Origin: DASTQL01 sp035462845
GTDB lineage: Bacteria; Actinomycetota; Actinomycetes; Jiangellales; Jiangellaceae
Length of the DNA stretch: 15,499 bases
Direction: 5' to 3'
NCBI GenBank assembly: GCA_035462845.1
Contig: DATHTV010000148.1
Location: forward strand, 1 to 15,499
The notes under the pieces were generated by a model. The model was not told the origin of the DNA. It made no database searches and saw nothing but the letters and a program-made list of their open reading frames with translations. Below are positions 8,992 through 14,690 of this stretch, one piece after another (within the stretch, counting starts at the first letter, position 1; the number at the start of each line of letters is the position of its first letter). Both the position numbers and the translations under genes were made by a program.

Positions 8992-11429
8992 CGGCGGCCG
9001 CCGTCGTCCTGGAAGCCGTCCGCCACGGCGGCGGCGAGGCTCAGGTACGCCTGCCGGGTGGGGGTCCGCAGTTCCTCCAGACCGGTCCGGGCCCCGGCGG
9101 CGAGCGCCGGGTCCCACGGGATCCGGACGACCGCGGCACAGCGCTGCGCGAAGTGCTGCTCGATCCGCTCCAGCTCCACGAGGCCACCCTTGCGGGCCTG
9201 GTTGACGACGGCCACCGCGCCGGCCGCCAGCCGGTCGTGCCCGTGCTCCTCGAGCCAGTCCAGCGTGCTGGCCGCGGCGCGGGCCCCGTCGAGGGCGGGA
9301 GGCATCACCACGACGATCTGGTCGGCCTCCCGCAGCACCCCCTGGATCGCGCTGTCCAGGATCCCGGTGCCGGTGTCGAGCAGGATGAGGTTGTAGTGCC
9401 GGTCGAGGACGTCCACCGCCGCGCTGTAGTCGGCCTCGCCCAGCGCCTGCGTGATCCGTGGGTCGTCGTCCGAGGCGATGACCTCGAGCCTGGTGCTCGA
9501 CTGGGAGGTGTAGGCCCGGATGTCGCTGTACCGGTCGATCAGCGACCGGTCGCCGAGCAGGCTCGTGACGGTCTCGGTGGTCTCCCGGCGGACCCGGTGC
9601 GCCAGGCTCCCCGCGTCGGGGTTCGCATCCAGCGCCACGACGCGGTCGCCGCGAAGCGAGGCGAAGGTGTGGCCCAGCATGAGCGTCGTCGTCGTCTTGC
9701 CGGCCCCGCCCTTGCGGGAGAGGACGGCCACCCGGCGGCAGCCCTGGACCGGCGCCTGGATGCGCGCCGCGAGGGCGTGCTCGTCCTGCTCCGCGCGGCT
9801 CGGGCCGACGTTCACCGCACCTCCGGTCGCCCGGTATAGACCCCGCCTCCAGCCCCTGGCCGGTGGCCGCGACCTCGGCCGCAGCATCGTGTCGTCGGTG
9901 AAGACCGTGGCGGTCGACGACGGCGCGGCCGGGCCGCCGCCGCCGCGGCGGGCGGCCGCGGGTTCGGGCTCCGGGTGCGACGGGGTGGCGGTCCCCGGGG
10001 CGACGGGGGAGTCCAGCGGCCTGACCCCGTTCGGGGTGGGACTGCTGACGGGAGCGGACGTGTCCATCGGGGCCTCCTCGAGGCGTGGACGGGGGACGGG
10101 GACGGTACGACGGCCGGCGCCGAGCAGCCTGACGAGACGGCGCGCCAGCACGACGGTGAGCGCAGTGAGGCCGAGGAACGGGACCACGACCAGCACGACG
10201 GAGACGGCGTTCAGCAGGACGGCGACGACGTCACCCTGCGAGACGGCGGTGACGGTGGCCGACGCGTACGACGTCGCCGAGGCAGCCGCCCGGCGCCCGA
10301 GCTCCGGGAGCCGGACGACGAGCAGGACGAGGGAGGCGGCGAGCAGCGGCACGACGACGAGCACCCACGCGGTGACCAGCCGGCGGGTCCTGGTCCGAAG
10401 CTCGGCGACGCGCGGGTCGACCGGGCGCCCGGGCACGAGCGAGGCCAGGACCGGCCGCACCCGGCCGAAGAGGTCCGGGACACCGACGAGGTCGCCGAGC
10501 AGGTAGTAGCCGTCCAGGCGGATGACGGGCAGCAGCTGCTGCAGCGCCTCGAGGTGGACCAGGAAGGCCAGCGTCACGAGCGGCGCGAAGCCCGTCGCGT
10601 GGTAGGCCAGCAGCAGGCCCACCGCGGTCACCGCGTTGAAGTAGATGCCCCCGAGGTCCGTGCGGATCCGGGAGCGGCGGTCCAGGCGGTAGGCGTCGGT
10701 GACGTCGGTGTAGAAGGCGGGGAACACGAGGTAGACGCCCATGCCGATGGCACCCGGGCGTCCGCCGCCGAAGCGGCACGCAGCAGCGTGTCCGATCTCG
10801 TGGAAGAGCGTCGATGCCACCGCCCCGGCCAGGAGCAGCAGCAGGAGACCCGGCGACTGGACGACTTGCAGCGCTCCCTCCGTCGCCGCTCCCGTCGTCA
10901 TCGTCATGACGTCCAGGACGGCGAGCGCCCCCAGCACGGCGACCACGAGCGGGGTCAGGAAGAGCGGCGCGAAGATGTCGCCGAGCAGCGAGACGACGGT
11001 GCGAGGCACGAGGACGCGGCGCAGGCGCAGGACGAGCACCGGATCGGCCCGGGGTGGTGGTGCCTGCCGGCCGTCGGCTGCGGCCAGGATGCCCAGGGGA
11101 GCCAGCTTCGCGGAGACGAGGAACAGGACGCCTTCCGGCGGCAGCCGTCGCCTCAGCTGGGCGGACACCCGGTCCGCGACCGCGTACGCGTCGCGCCGCC
11201 CGTCCAGCGCGACGGCGACCAGGTAGAGCAGGCGGGACAGGTGGAGCACCTGGCCGTCCTCGCGGCTGACGAGGAAGCGACCGTCCGTGAAGCCTGAGCC
11301 CTCGTACTCGCCGAGCAGGCGGGTGCCGCGGGCGAGCCCGGGCAGTGGCTTGGCGAGCACGTCCGCGGGTGGCGCGGCGGCTTGAGGCCGCACCGGCGAG
11401 GGTGGGGCCAGCTCGTGGCTCGAGACCAT
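8988..11429 (-). CDS. PqqD-like / M50 membrane metallopeptidase / ParA-like ATPase fusion
   Basis: An 813-aa protein. Residues about 50-116 look like a PqqD-type winged helix (GQVLHLSRLLY, ALDG, then a helix-rich end), the fold of RiPP recognition elements that bind leader peptides. Residues about 135-445 are a multi-pass membrane region with the M50 zinc motif H210-E-I-G-H214 and a second metal-ligand motif LDGYYLLGDL (D306), as in 'putative peptide zinc metalloprotease' proteins. A Pro/Ser/Ala-rich linker leads to a ParA/MinD-like ATPase with deviant Walker A KGGAGKTT (573-580), LLDTGTG and a late VNQ motif, resembling ATPases near type VII secretion loci. ATG at 11429 has AGGAG eight nt upstream. 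No stop separates the parts, but M455 has its own strong ribosome binding site. It follows two peptide genes and overlaps the secreted protein gene. Likely role (inferred): binding, cleaving or exporting the peptides. Confidence 0.8.
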   Translation of the reverse strand: MVSSHELAPPSPVRPQAAAPPADVLAKPLPGLARGTRLLGEYEGSGFTDGRFLVSREDGQVLHLSRLLYLVAVALDGRRDAYAVADRVSAQLRRRLPPEGVLFLVSAKLAPLGILAAADGRQAPPPRADPVLVLRLRRVLVPRTVVSLLGDIFAPLFLTPLVVAVLGALAVLDVMTMTTGAATEGALQVVQSPGLLLLLLAGAVASTLFHEIGHAAACRFGGGRPGAIGMGVYLVFPAFYTDVTDAYRLDRRSRIRTDLGGIYFNAVTAVGLLLAYHATGFAPLVTLAFLVHLEALQQLLPVIRLDGYYLLGDLVGVPDLFGRVRPVLASLVPGRPVDPRVAELRTRTRRLVTAWVLVVVPLLAASLVLLVVRLPELGRRAAASATSYASATVTAVSQGDVVAVLLNAVSVVLVVVPFLGLTALTVVLARRLVRLLGAGRRTVPVPRPRLEEAPMDTSAPVSSPTPNGVRPLDSPVAPGTATPSHPEPEPAAARRGGGGPAAPSSTATVFTDDTMLRPRSRPPARGWRRGLYRATGGAVNVGPSRAEQDEHALAARIQAPVQGCRRVAVLSRKGGAGKTTTTLMLGHTFASLRGDRVVALDANPDAGSLAHRVRRETTETVTSLLGDRSLIDRYSDIRAYTSQSSTRLEVIASDDDPRITQALGEADYSAAVDVLDRHYNLILLDTGTGILDSAIQGVLREADQIVVVMPPALDGARAAASTLDWLEEHGHDRLAAGAVAVVNQARKGGLVELERIEQHFAQRCAAVVRIPWDPALAAGARTGLEELRTPTRQAYLSLAAAVADGFQDDGGRR
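10065..10077 (-). promoter_or_regulatory. Internal ribosome binding site and ATG at the M50/ParA junction
   Basis: Reading the minus strand, GAGGAGG lies five nt before an in-frame ATG (codon 455 of the fusion). The start falls at the end of the membrane domain, where the Pro/Ser/Ala-rich linker begins. Use of it would give a free 359-aa ParA-like protein (8988-10067) besides, or instead of, the fusion. Confidence 0.55.
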
Positions 11430-11466
11430 GACGGGATCTCCTGGTCGGCGTGTCCGGCGGACCGGA

Positions 11467-11493
11467 CCGGGTGGCGGACTGCCCGCCACCCGG
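11467..11493 (-). terminator. Intercistronic hairpin after precursor peptide B
   Basis: A perfect 11-bp stem (CCGGGTGGCGG with CCGCCACCCGG) and a 5-nt loop lie 12 nt past the peptide B stop and before the ribosome binding site of the M50-ParA gene. It probably acts as a partial terminator or a 3'-end stabiliser, keeping peptide mRNA in excess over the processing gene. Confidence 0.65.
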
Positions 11494-11505
11494 CCCTCGC
11501 CTCGG

Positions 11506-11703
11506 TCAGAACTGGTAGCTGCCGAGCGCCTGGCCGACCATGGCGTTCGCCGACGCGTTGACGGACGCGGCGTTGACGCTGATCGCGATGCCGACTGCGG
11601 TGATGTTCGTGATGTTGATCAGCGCCATGGCATCCCTGGTGGGGAGCAGCTCTCCCGACTCGGCACGCAGTTCCTCGACGCTGATCGTGCTCGACCTGCC
11701 CAT
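11506..11703 (-). CDS. Precursor-like peptide B (65 aa) with ELLPTRDAM leader motif
   Basis: A 65-aa peptide. Residues 1-26 form an acidic leader-like part, EELRAESGELLPTRDAM, whose end (ELLPTRDAM, 18-26) is almost identical to that of peptide A. The remaining 39 residues carry no charged residue and no Cys; they are rich in Ala, Asn, Val, Ile and Ser (INITNITAVGIAISVNAASV and on) and end in YQF. The ATG at 11703 follows GAGGAGG at ideal spacing, so translation should be strong. It lies 81 nt after peptide A and 76 nt before the M50-ParA gene on the same strand. Leader plus uncharged core, next to a PqqD-like/M50 protein, suggests a RiPP-like precursor. No known modifying enzyme (lanthionine synthetase, radical SAM, YcaO) is in the window. 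A membrane-active or self-assembling peptide is also possible. Confidence 0.75.
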   Translation of the reverse strand: MGRSSTISVEELRAESGELLPTRDAMALINITNITAVGIAISVNAASVNASANAMVGQALGSYQF

Positions 11704-11739
11704 GGCTCCTCCTCGTGCTGGCGGGGCGCGGTGCGACGT

Positions 11740-11773
11740 GGCGGGCCCGTCCCCGTGTGGTCACGGGCCCGCC
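11740..11773 (-). terminator. Intercistronic hairpin after precursor peptide A
   Basis: A perfect 11-bp stem (GGCGGGCCCGT with ACGGGCCCGCC) and a 12-nt loop start 11 nt after the peptide A stop. Position and stem length mirror the hairpin after peptide B, although the sequences differ. Confidence 0.65.
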
Positions 11774-11784
11774 GGGACGTCGGG

Positions 11785-11976
11785 TCAGCCCTGGAAGACG
11801 AGGACGGCCTGGTTCGCGGTCGCGTTGGCCAGCGAGCCGATCGTCACGGCGTTGAGCGCGAGGGCGGCGTTGCTCGCGTACACGCCCGCCCAGTTGCCGC
11901 CCCAGCCCAGCGCCTCGCGCGTCGGGAGCAGCTCGGTGTGCTCGAGCTGGAGCTCGTGCATGGTGAATGCGGTCAT
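11785..11976 (-). CDS. Precursor-like peptide A (63 aa) with ELLPTREAL leader motif
   Basis: A 63-aa peptide, first gene of the minus-strand operon. Residues 1-23 are leader-like (HELQLEHTELLPTREAL), sharing ELLPTR[ED]A[LM] with peptide B. The 40-residue remainder starts GWGGNWAGVY, carries no charged residue and no Cys, is rich in Ala, Asn, Val and Leu (NAALALNAVTIGSLANATAN) and ends VFQG. The ATG at 11976 has an AGGTGAG-type ribosome binding site. An upstream in-frame GTG would add about 49 Arg/Pro-rich residues over the promoter region, so I rejected it. The alternating small/hydrophobic and Asn pattern suggests beta-strand assembly or a membrane-active peptide (inference). Candidate SARP heptamers lie 72-125 nt upstream. 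Confidence 0.75.
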   Translation of the reverse strand: MTAFTMHELQLEHTELLPTREALGWGGNWAGVYASNAALALNAVTIGSLANATANQAVLVFQG

Positions 11977-12047
11977 GCGTCTCACCTCTCGGTCGTGGTT
12001 CGGAACGGTCGGCCGGTGCACGCGGCCCCCCCAGTGGGCTCTGCCCG

Positions 12048-12100
12048 GCGTGACCCGGGCGTGACGGCGCGCGGGAATCCGTGTGCTCGACATGCGTGAC
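12048..12100 (-). promoter_or_regulatory. Candidate SARP operator: GCGTGAC heptamers with 11-bp spacing
   Basis: GCGTGAC occurs at 12048-12054 and 12059-12065, an exact 11-bp period (7-bp box, 4-bp CCGG spacer), and again at 12094-12100. The flanking GCGTGACCCGG is repeated exactly at 12048 and 12094. SARP regulators bind heptamer direct repeats at 11-bp (or 22-bp) periods next to the -10 box, and a SARP-like gene starts at 12641. The position upstream of peptide A fits control of the minus-strand operon, though I see no good -10 box there. Confidence 0.45.
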
Positions 12101-12175
12101 CCGGAGCGGGTGGCGGGCGTCACGGCGGGGGTGGTGGCGGCGTCGCGCGGGCGTGCCGGGGCGGGACGGGCCGCC

Positions 12176-12181
12176 TACACT
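12176..12181 (+). promoter_or_regulatory. Candidate -10 box for the 96-aa gene
   Basis: TACACT fits TAnnnT and stands out in very GC-rich surroundings. A start about 7 nt later would leave a leader of roughly 78 nt before the ATG at 12266. No clear -35. Confidence 0.4.
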
Positions 12182-12265
12182 GCGAGGGCAGCCGGTCCCC
12201 GTTCGCCGGCACCGTCCCTCACGGGCAGGAGCCCGTTCCGTGGGAGTACCGGCCGAAGGACCGCG

Positions 12266-12556
12266 ATGACGTTCCGACCAGACCCGAGGCATGACTGGGG
12301 CGGCCGGTCGCGCCGGTGGGCCCACCACGCGACGACCCGGGAGGTGCCGGTGCCGCAAGCCGGTGGCGGCAGGACGACCACGTCCGGGGCCCTCGTGGTC
12401 CGTGCGTGGTTCGAGGACGAGACGCTGCGGGCGAGGGTCACGTCGACGACCGACGTCACCACACCGGACGAGACCGTCGTCCTGGTGGCCGGGGCGCCGG
12501 CCCTGCTGGAGGCGGTGATGTCCTGGGTGGACGCCATGGAGCACGCCCGCGCCTGA
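12266..12556 (+). CDS. Small protein of unknown function (96 aa) divergent from the peptide operon
   Basis: A 96-aa soluble protein. It has a basic, low-complexity N-terminal third, then a compact beta-rich stretch (GALVVRAWFEDETLRARVTS) and a C-terminal helix (LLEAVMSWVDAMEHA). The beta-rich part resembles small unnamed actinobacterial proteins of the type 'VRVWVE...LRARVT', but I know no function for them. The ATG at 12266 is chosen because AAGGA lies five nt upstream; an open frame extends further 5' to 12083, but this would cover the promoter region. It starts 289 bp from peptide A on the opposite strand and precedes the SARP gene by 84 bp, so it is likely part of the same locus. Confidence 0.65.
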   Translation: MTFRPDPRHDWGGRSRRWAHHATTREVPVPQAGGGRTTTSGALVVRAWFEDETLRARVTSTTDVTTPDETVVLVAGAPALLEAVMSWVDAMEHARA

Positions 12557-12585
12557 CTCCCCGCCGTGACAGAGCGTTGACAACG

Positions 12586-12591
12586 TACGAT
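12586..12591 (+). promoter_or_regulatory. Candidate -10 box for the SARP-like gene
   Basis: TACGAT matches TAnnnT and lies about 50 nt before the ATG at 12641. TTGACA at 12577 is only three nt upstream, too close to be its -35; used as a -35 it has no good -10 at 17 bp. Promoter assignment is therefore uncertain. Confidence 0.35.
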
Positions 12592-12640
12592 TCCAGCGCT
12601 CAGAGTGTTCGGCGAACGCGCTCGGTGAGCGGGGGAGCCC

Positions 12641-13423
12641 ATGAGCCGTGACGACGACCGCGTGGCGACCGTGCAGGACCTGGCCGCTGCCGGAGGTGAG
12701 ACTGGCCGGGATGTCCGGGCCTCAGGTGAGACGCGGCTGGAGCTGCTGGGCACCTGGCGGCTGACCGACGACCTGGACCGGGTCGTCCTGCCCGCGAACG
12801 CGCGGCGCCTCATCGCCCTGCTCGCGCTCGCGGGGGCGAGGTCGAGGGCGTACGTCGCCGGCTGCCTGTGGCCGGAGAGCGCCGAGGCGCTGGCGCTGGG
12901 CAACCTGCGGGCCACGGTCTCGCGGCTCAAGAGGTCGCGCCCGGGCGTGCTGCTCGTCGAGCCCGGCACCCTCGCACTCGCACCCTCCGTGAATGTCGAC
13001 GTCCACCACCTGCACCGCGTCGCGGACGACGTCCTGCACGGTGACGGCGACGTGCCGCCGGGCGCACTGCCCGTGCTGGCCGACGCCGAGCTGCTGCCGG
13101 GCTGGTACGACGACTTCGTGCTGCTGCACCGCGAGCGCCTCGAGCAGCTCCGGCTGCACGCGCTCGAGGCGCTCGCGGACCGGCTCTGCGCCCAGGGGGA
13201 CTACCCGGAGGCGGTGGCCGCCGCGCTGGCCGCGATCCAGGCCGAACCGCTGCGGGAGAGCGCGCACCGGACCCTGATGCGGGTCCACCTGGCGGAGGGC
13301 AACCCCGCCGCCGCGCTGCGCCAGTTCCGCAGCTTCCGCGACCGGGTGCGTCGCGAGATCGGCATGGAGCCCTCGCCCCGGATGCTGGCCCTCGTCCCGG
13401 CGCGGGTGGCCTCGGCTCGCTGA
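12641..13423 (+). CDS. SARP-like transcriptional regulator with BTAD domain
   Basis: A 260-aa protein of the AfsR/DnrI/SARP type. After a 30-residue low-complexity start comes an OmpR-like winged helix (about 32-112: LELLGTWRL, LPANARRLIALLALAG, LWPESAEALALGNLRATVSRL), then a bacterial transcriptional activation domain (about 118-255: LLPGWYDDFVLLHRERLEQLRLHALEALADRL, ending REIGMEPSPRM). It has no NB-ARC or TPR extension, so it is a short SARP. SARPs activate secondary-metabolite and peptide clusters by binding heptamer repeats. It is the only regulator in the window and lies beside the divergent peptide operon, so it probably controls it. The ATG at 12641 follows GGGGGAG at good spacing. 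The last codons overlap the first unit of a repeat array. Confidence 0.88.
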   Translation: MSRDDDRVATVQDLAAAGGETGRDVRASGETRLELLGTWRLTDDLDRVVLPANARRLIALLALAGARSRAYVAGCLWPESAEALALGNLRATVSRLKRSRPGVLLVEPGTLALAPSVNVDVHHLHRVADDVLHGDGDVPPGALPVLADAELLPGWYDDFVLLHRERLEQLRLHALEALADRLCAQGDYPEAVAAALAAIQAEPLRESAHRTLMRVHLAEGNPAAALRQFRSFRDRVRREIGMEPSPRMLALVPARVASAR

Positions 13424-13508
13424 GCCTTCGAGATACGGCTGGCTGGGCCTCCGAGATACCGCTCGCTGAGCGCTCCGAAAGTCGGCTGGCTGAGCGCTCC
13501 GAGATGCG
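13415..13508. repeat. Four imperfect 23-24 bp tandem repeats between the SARP-like and fasciclin genes
   Basis: Units start at 13415, 13438, 13461 and 13485. The consensus is close to GCTSGCTGAGCGCTCCGAGA followed by TRCG. Two units contain the 8-bp palindrome GAGCGCTC, and each unit has a TYCGARA box. The array begins inside the last codons of the SARP-like gene and ends 76 bp before the fasciclin gene. It may be an operator array, a protein-binding array or simply a mobile intergenic repeat. Confidence 0.85.
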
Positions 13509-13583
13509 GGTCGCCCCGACCGCGCTTACCGTCGTTGCACCGGCGCGAACGCGGCGGAATCTGATTAAACACGGAGGAATGCC

Positions 13584-14192
13584 ATGCGCCTGAAGGCGAC
13601 TGCTGCTGCCGGACTGGTGGCGATGCTGGTCCTGGCCGGCTGCGGGGACGACGGAGACGCCGAGACCGCGGAGACCCCGGACACCGCGGCCACGGTGGAG
13701 GAGAGCCCCTCGGAGACCGCCGAGCCGACCGAGGAGCCGACGGAGGAGGCCACCGAGGAGGCCGGGACGATCGTCGACGTCGCCGCCGGCAACCCCGATT
13801 TCAGCACGCTCGTCGCGGCGGTCGAGGCGGCCGGGCTCGCCGAGACGCTGAGCGGCCCGGGCCCGTTCACCGTCTTCGCCCCGACCAACGAAGCGTTCGA
13901 GGCCCTGCCCCCGGGCGTCCTCGACGCACTGCTCCTGCCGGAGAACTCGGCGCTGCTCACCCAGGTGCTGACGTACCACGTGCTCGCCGCGGAGGTTCCC
14001 TCGAGCGACGTCACCGACGGCGAGGTGGCCACGGTGCAGGGCGAGGCCGTGACCCTGAGCACGGCGACCGGCGTGACCGTCAACGACGCGACCGTGATCA
14101 TTCCGGACGTCGAGGCGTCCAACGGTGTCATCCACGCGATCGACGCGGTCCTCGTGCCGCCGAGCGTGGACGTCTCCACCCTGGTGAGCTGA
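13584..14192 (+). CDS. Fasciclin-domain surface lipoprotein
   Basis: A 202-aa lipoprotein. The N-terminus has a signal peptide with lipobox LAGC, lipidated at C19 or so. A Thr/Glu-rich acidic spacer (repeated TEEPTEEATEE) follows to about residue 60. One FAS1 domain then carries both family signatures: FTVFAPTNEAFEALP (H1) and the C-terminal NGVIHAIDAVLVPP (H2), with YHVL before it. FAS1 domains mediate adhesion; mycobacterial MPT70/MPT83 are the best-known relatives, often under SigK, but no sigK is seen here. The ATG has GGAGG at good spacing. Tandem repeats lie upstream and a strong terminator follows 35 nt after the stop, so it is transcribed alone. Confidence 0.93.
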   Translation: MRLKATAAAGLVAMLVLAGCGDDGDAETAETPDTAATVEESPSETAEPTEEPTEEATEEAGTIVDVAAGNPDFSTLVAAVEAAGLAETLSGPGPFTVFAPTNEAFEALPPGVLDALLLPENSALLTQVLTYHVLAAEVPSSDVTDGEVATVQGEAVTLSTATGVTVNDATVIIPDVEASNGVIHAIDAVLVPPSVDVSTLVS

Positions 14193-14226
14193 CCCGCGCT
14201 CCTCGACCTCGAGGGCTCACCCCGAA

Positions 14227-14256
14227 GGCTCCCCGGTGCTTCGGCACCGGGGAGCC
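14227..14256 (+). terminator. Strong hairpin terminator of the fasciclin gene
   Basis: A perfect 13-bp stem, GGCTCCCCGGTGC with GCACCGGGGAGCC, is closed by a stable TTCG tetraloop. It starts 35 nt after the stop codon and is followed by CTTCGTCG. Confidence 0.8.
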
Positions 14257-14324
14257 CTTCGTCGTCGCGGGCCAGGGGGGCGTAGCGCCGGGAAGAAGCC
14301 CGAGGCGGGCGGCGTTCCCACCGC

Positions 14325-14690
14325 GTGGACGGGATCACCAGGAGCGACCTGGACATCTACCGGGCCGCGCACGTGCTGTACGCCGCGGGAGACCCGGTGG
14401 GAGCCCTGCGCGAGCTCACGCCGCTGCTGGACGGCGACCCCGCCCGATCGGTGCTCGAGCTGGCGGGCCGGGCCTTCTTCCGCTCGGCCCAGCTGGGCCG
14501 GGCCGAGGAGACCTTCGGGCGACTGGTGGAGCTCGATCCCACGGACGCGTACGCGCGCTTCGCCCTCGGGCGCACCCTGGAGCGGCAGAGCCGCCGGGGC
14601 GAGGCGGCGACCTGCTACCGCCTCGCGGTCGCCATGGATCCCAAGGGCGACTACGTCGATGCGCTCGACCGGGTGACCGGGAGCCGGTAG
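14325..14690 (+). CDS. Small TPR-repeat protein
   Basis: A 121-aa soluble protein made of about three tetratricopeptide repeats. The helices read YRAAHVLYAAGDPVGALRE, LELAGRAFFRSAQLGRAEE and FALGRTLERQSRRGEAATCY, with the A/G/A/P spacing of TPRs (LDP, MDP turns). TPR proteins of this size act as protein-binding adaptors; no partner can be named. The start is GTG at 14325 with a weak GGCGG-type ribosome binding site about 10 nt upstream. The 3' end overlaps the convergent mutY gene by 40 bp. Confidence 0.75.
   Translation: MDGITRSDLDIYRAAHVLYAAGDPVGALRELTPLLDGDPARSVLELAGRAFFRSAQLGRAEETFGRLVELDPTDAYARFALGRTLERQSRRGEAATCYRLAVAMDPKGDYVDALDRVTGSR

Noticed and set aside
9975..11297. 440-codon plus-strand open frame opposite the M50-ParA gene
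   Set aside because: Gln/Arg/Asp-rich low-complexity product with no recognisable domain, opposite a gene with zinc and Walker motifs.
11430..11489. Extended start of the M50-ParA gene adding 20 residues
   Set aside because: The added residues are Pro/Arg-rich and overlap the hairpin after peptide B; the ATG at 11429 has AGGAG at proper distance.
12577..12582. TTGACA as a perfect -35 box for the SARP-like gene
   Set aside because: No TAnnnT -10 occurs 16-18 bp downstream; TACGAT is only three nt away.
11153..12583. 476-codon minus-strand open frame covering both peptide genes
   Set aside because: It spans the intergenic hairpins and promoter region in another frame and gives an Arg/Pro/His-rich product; the small peptides have ribosome binding sites and a shared motif.
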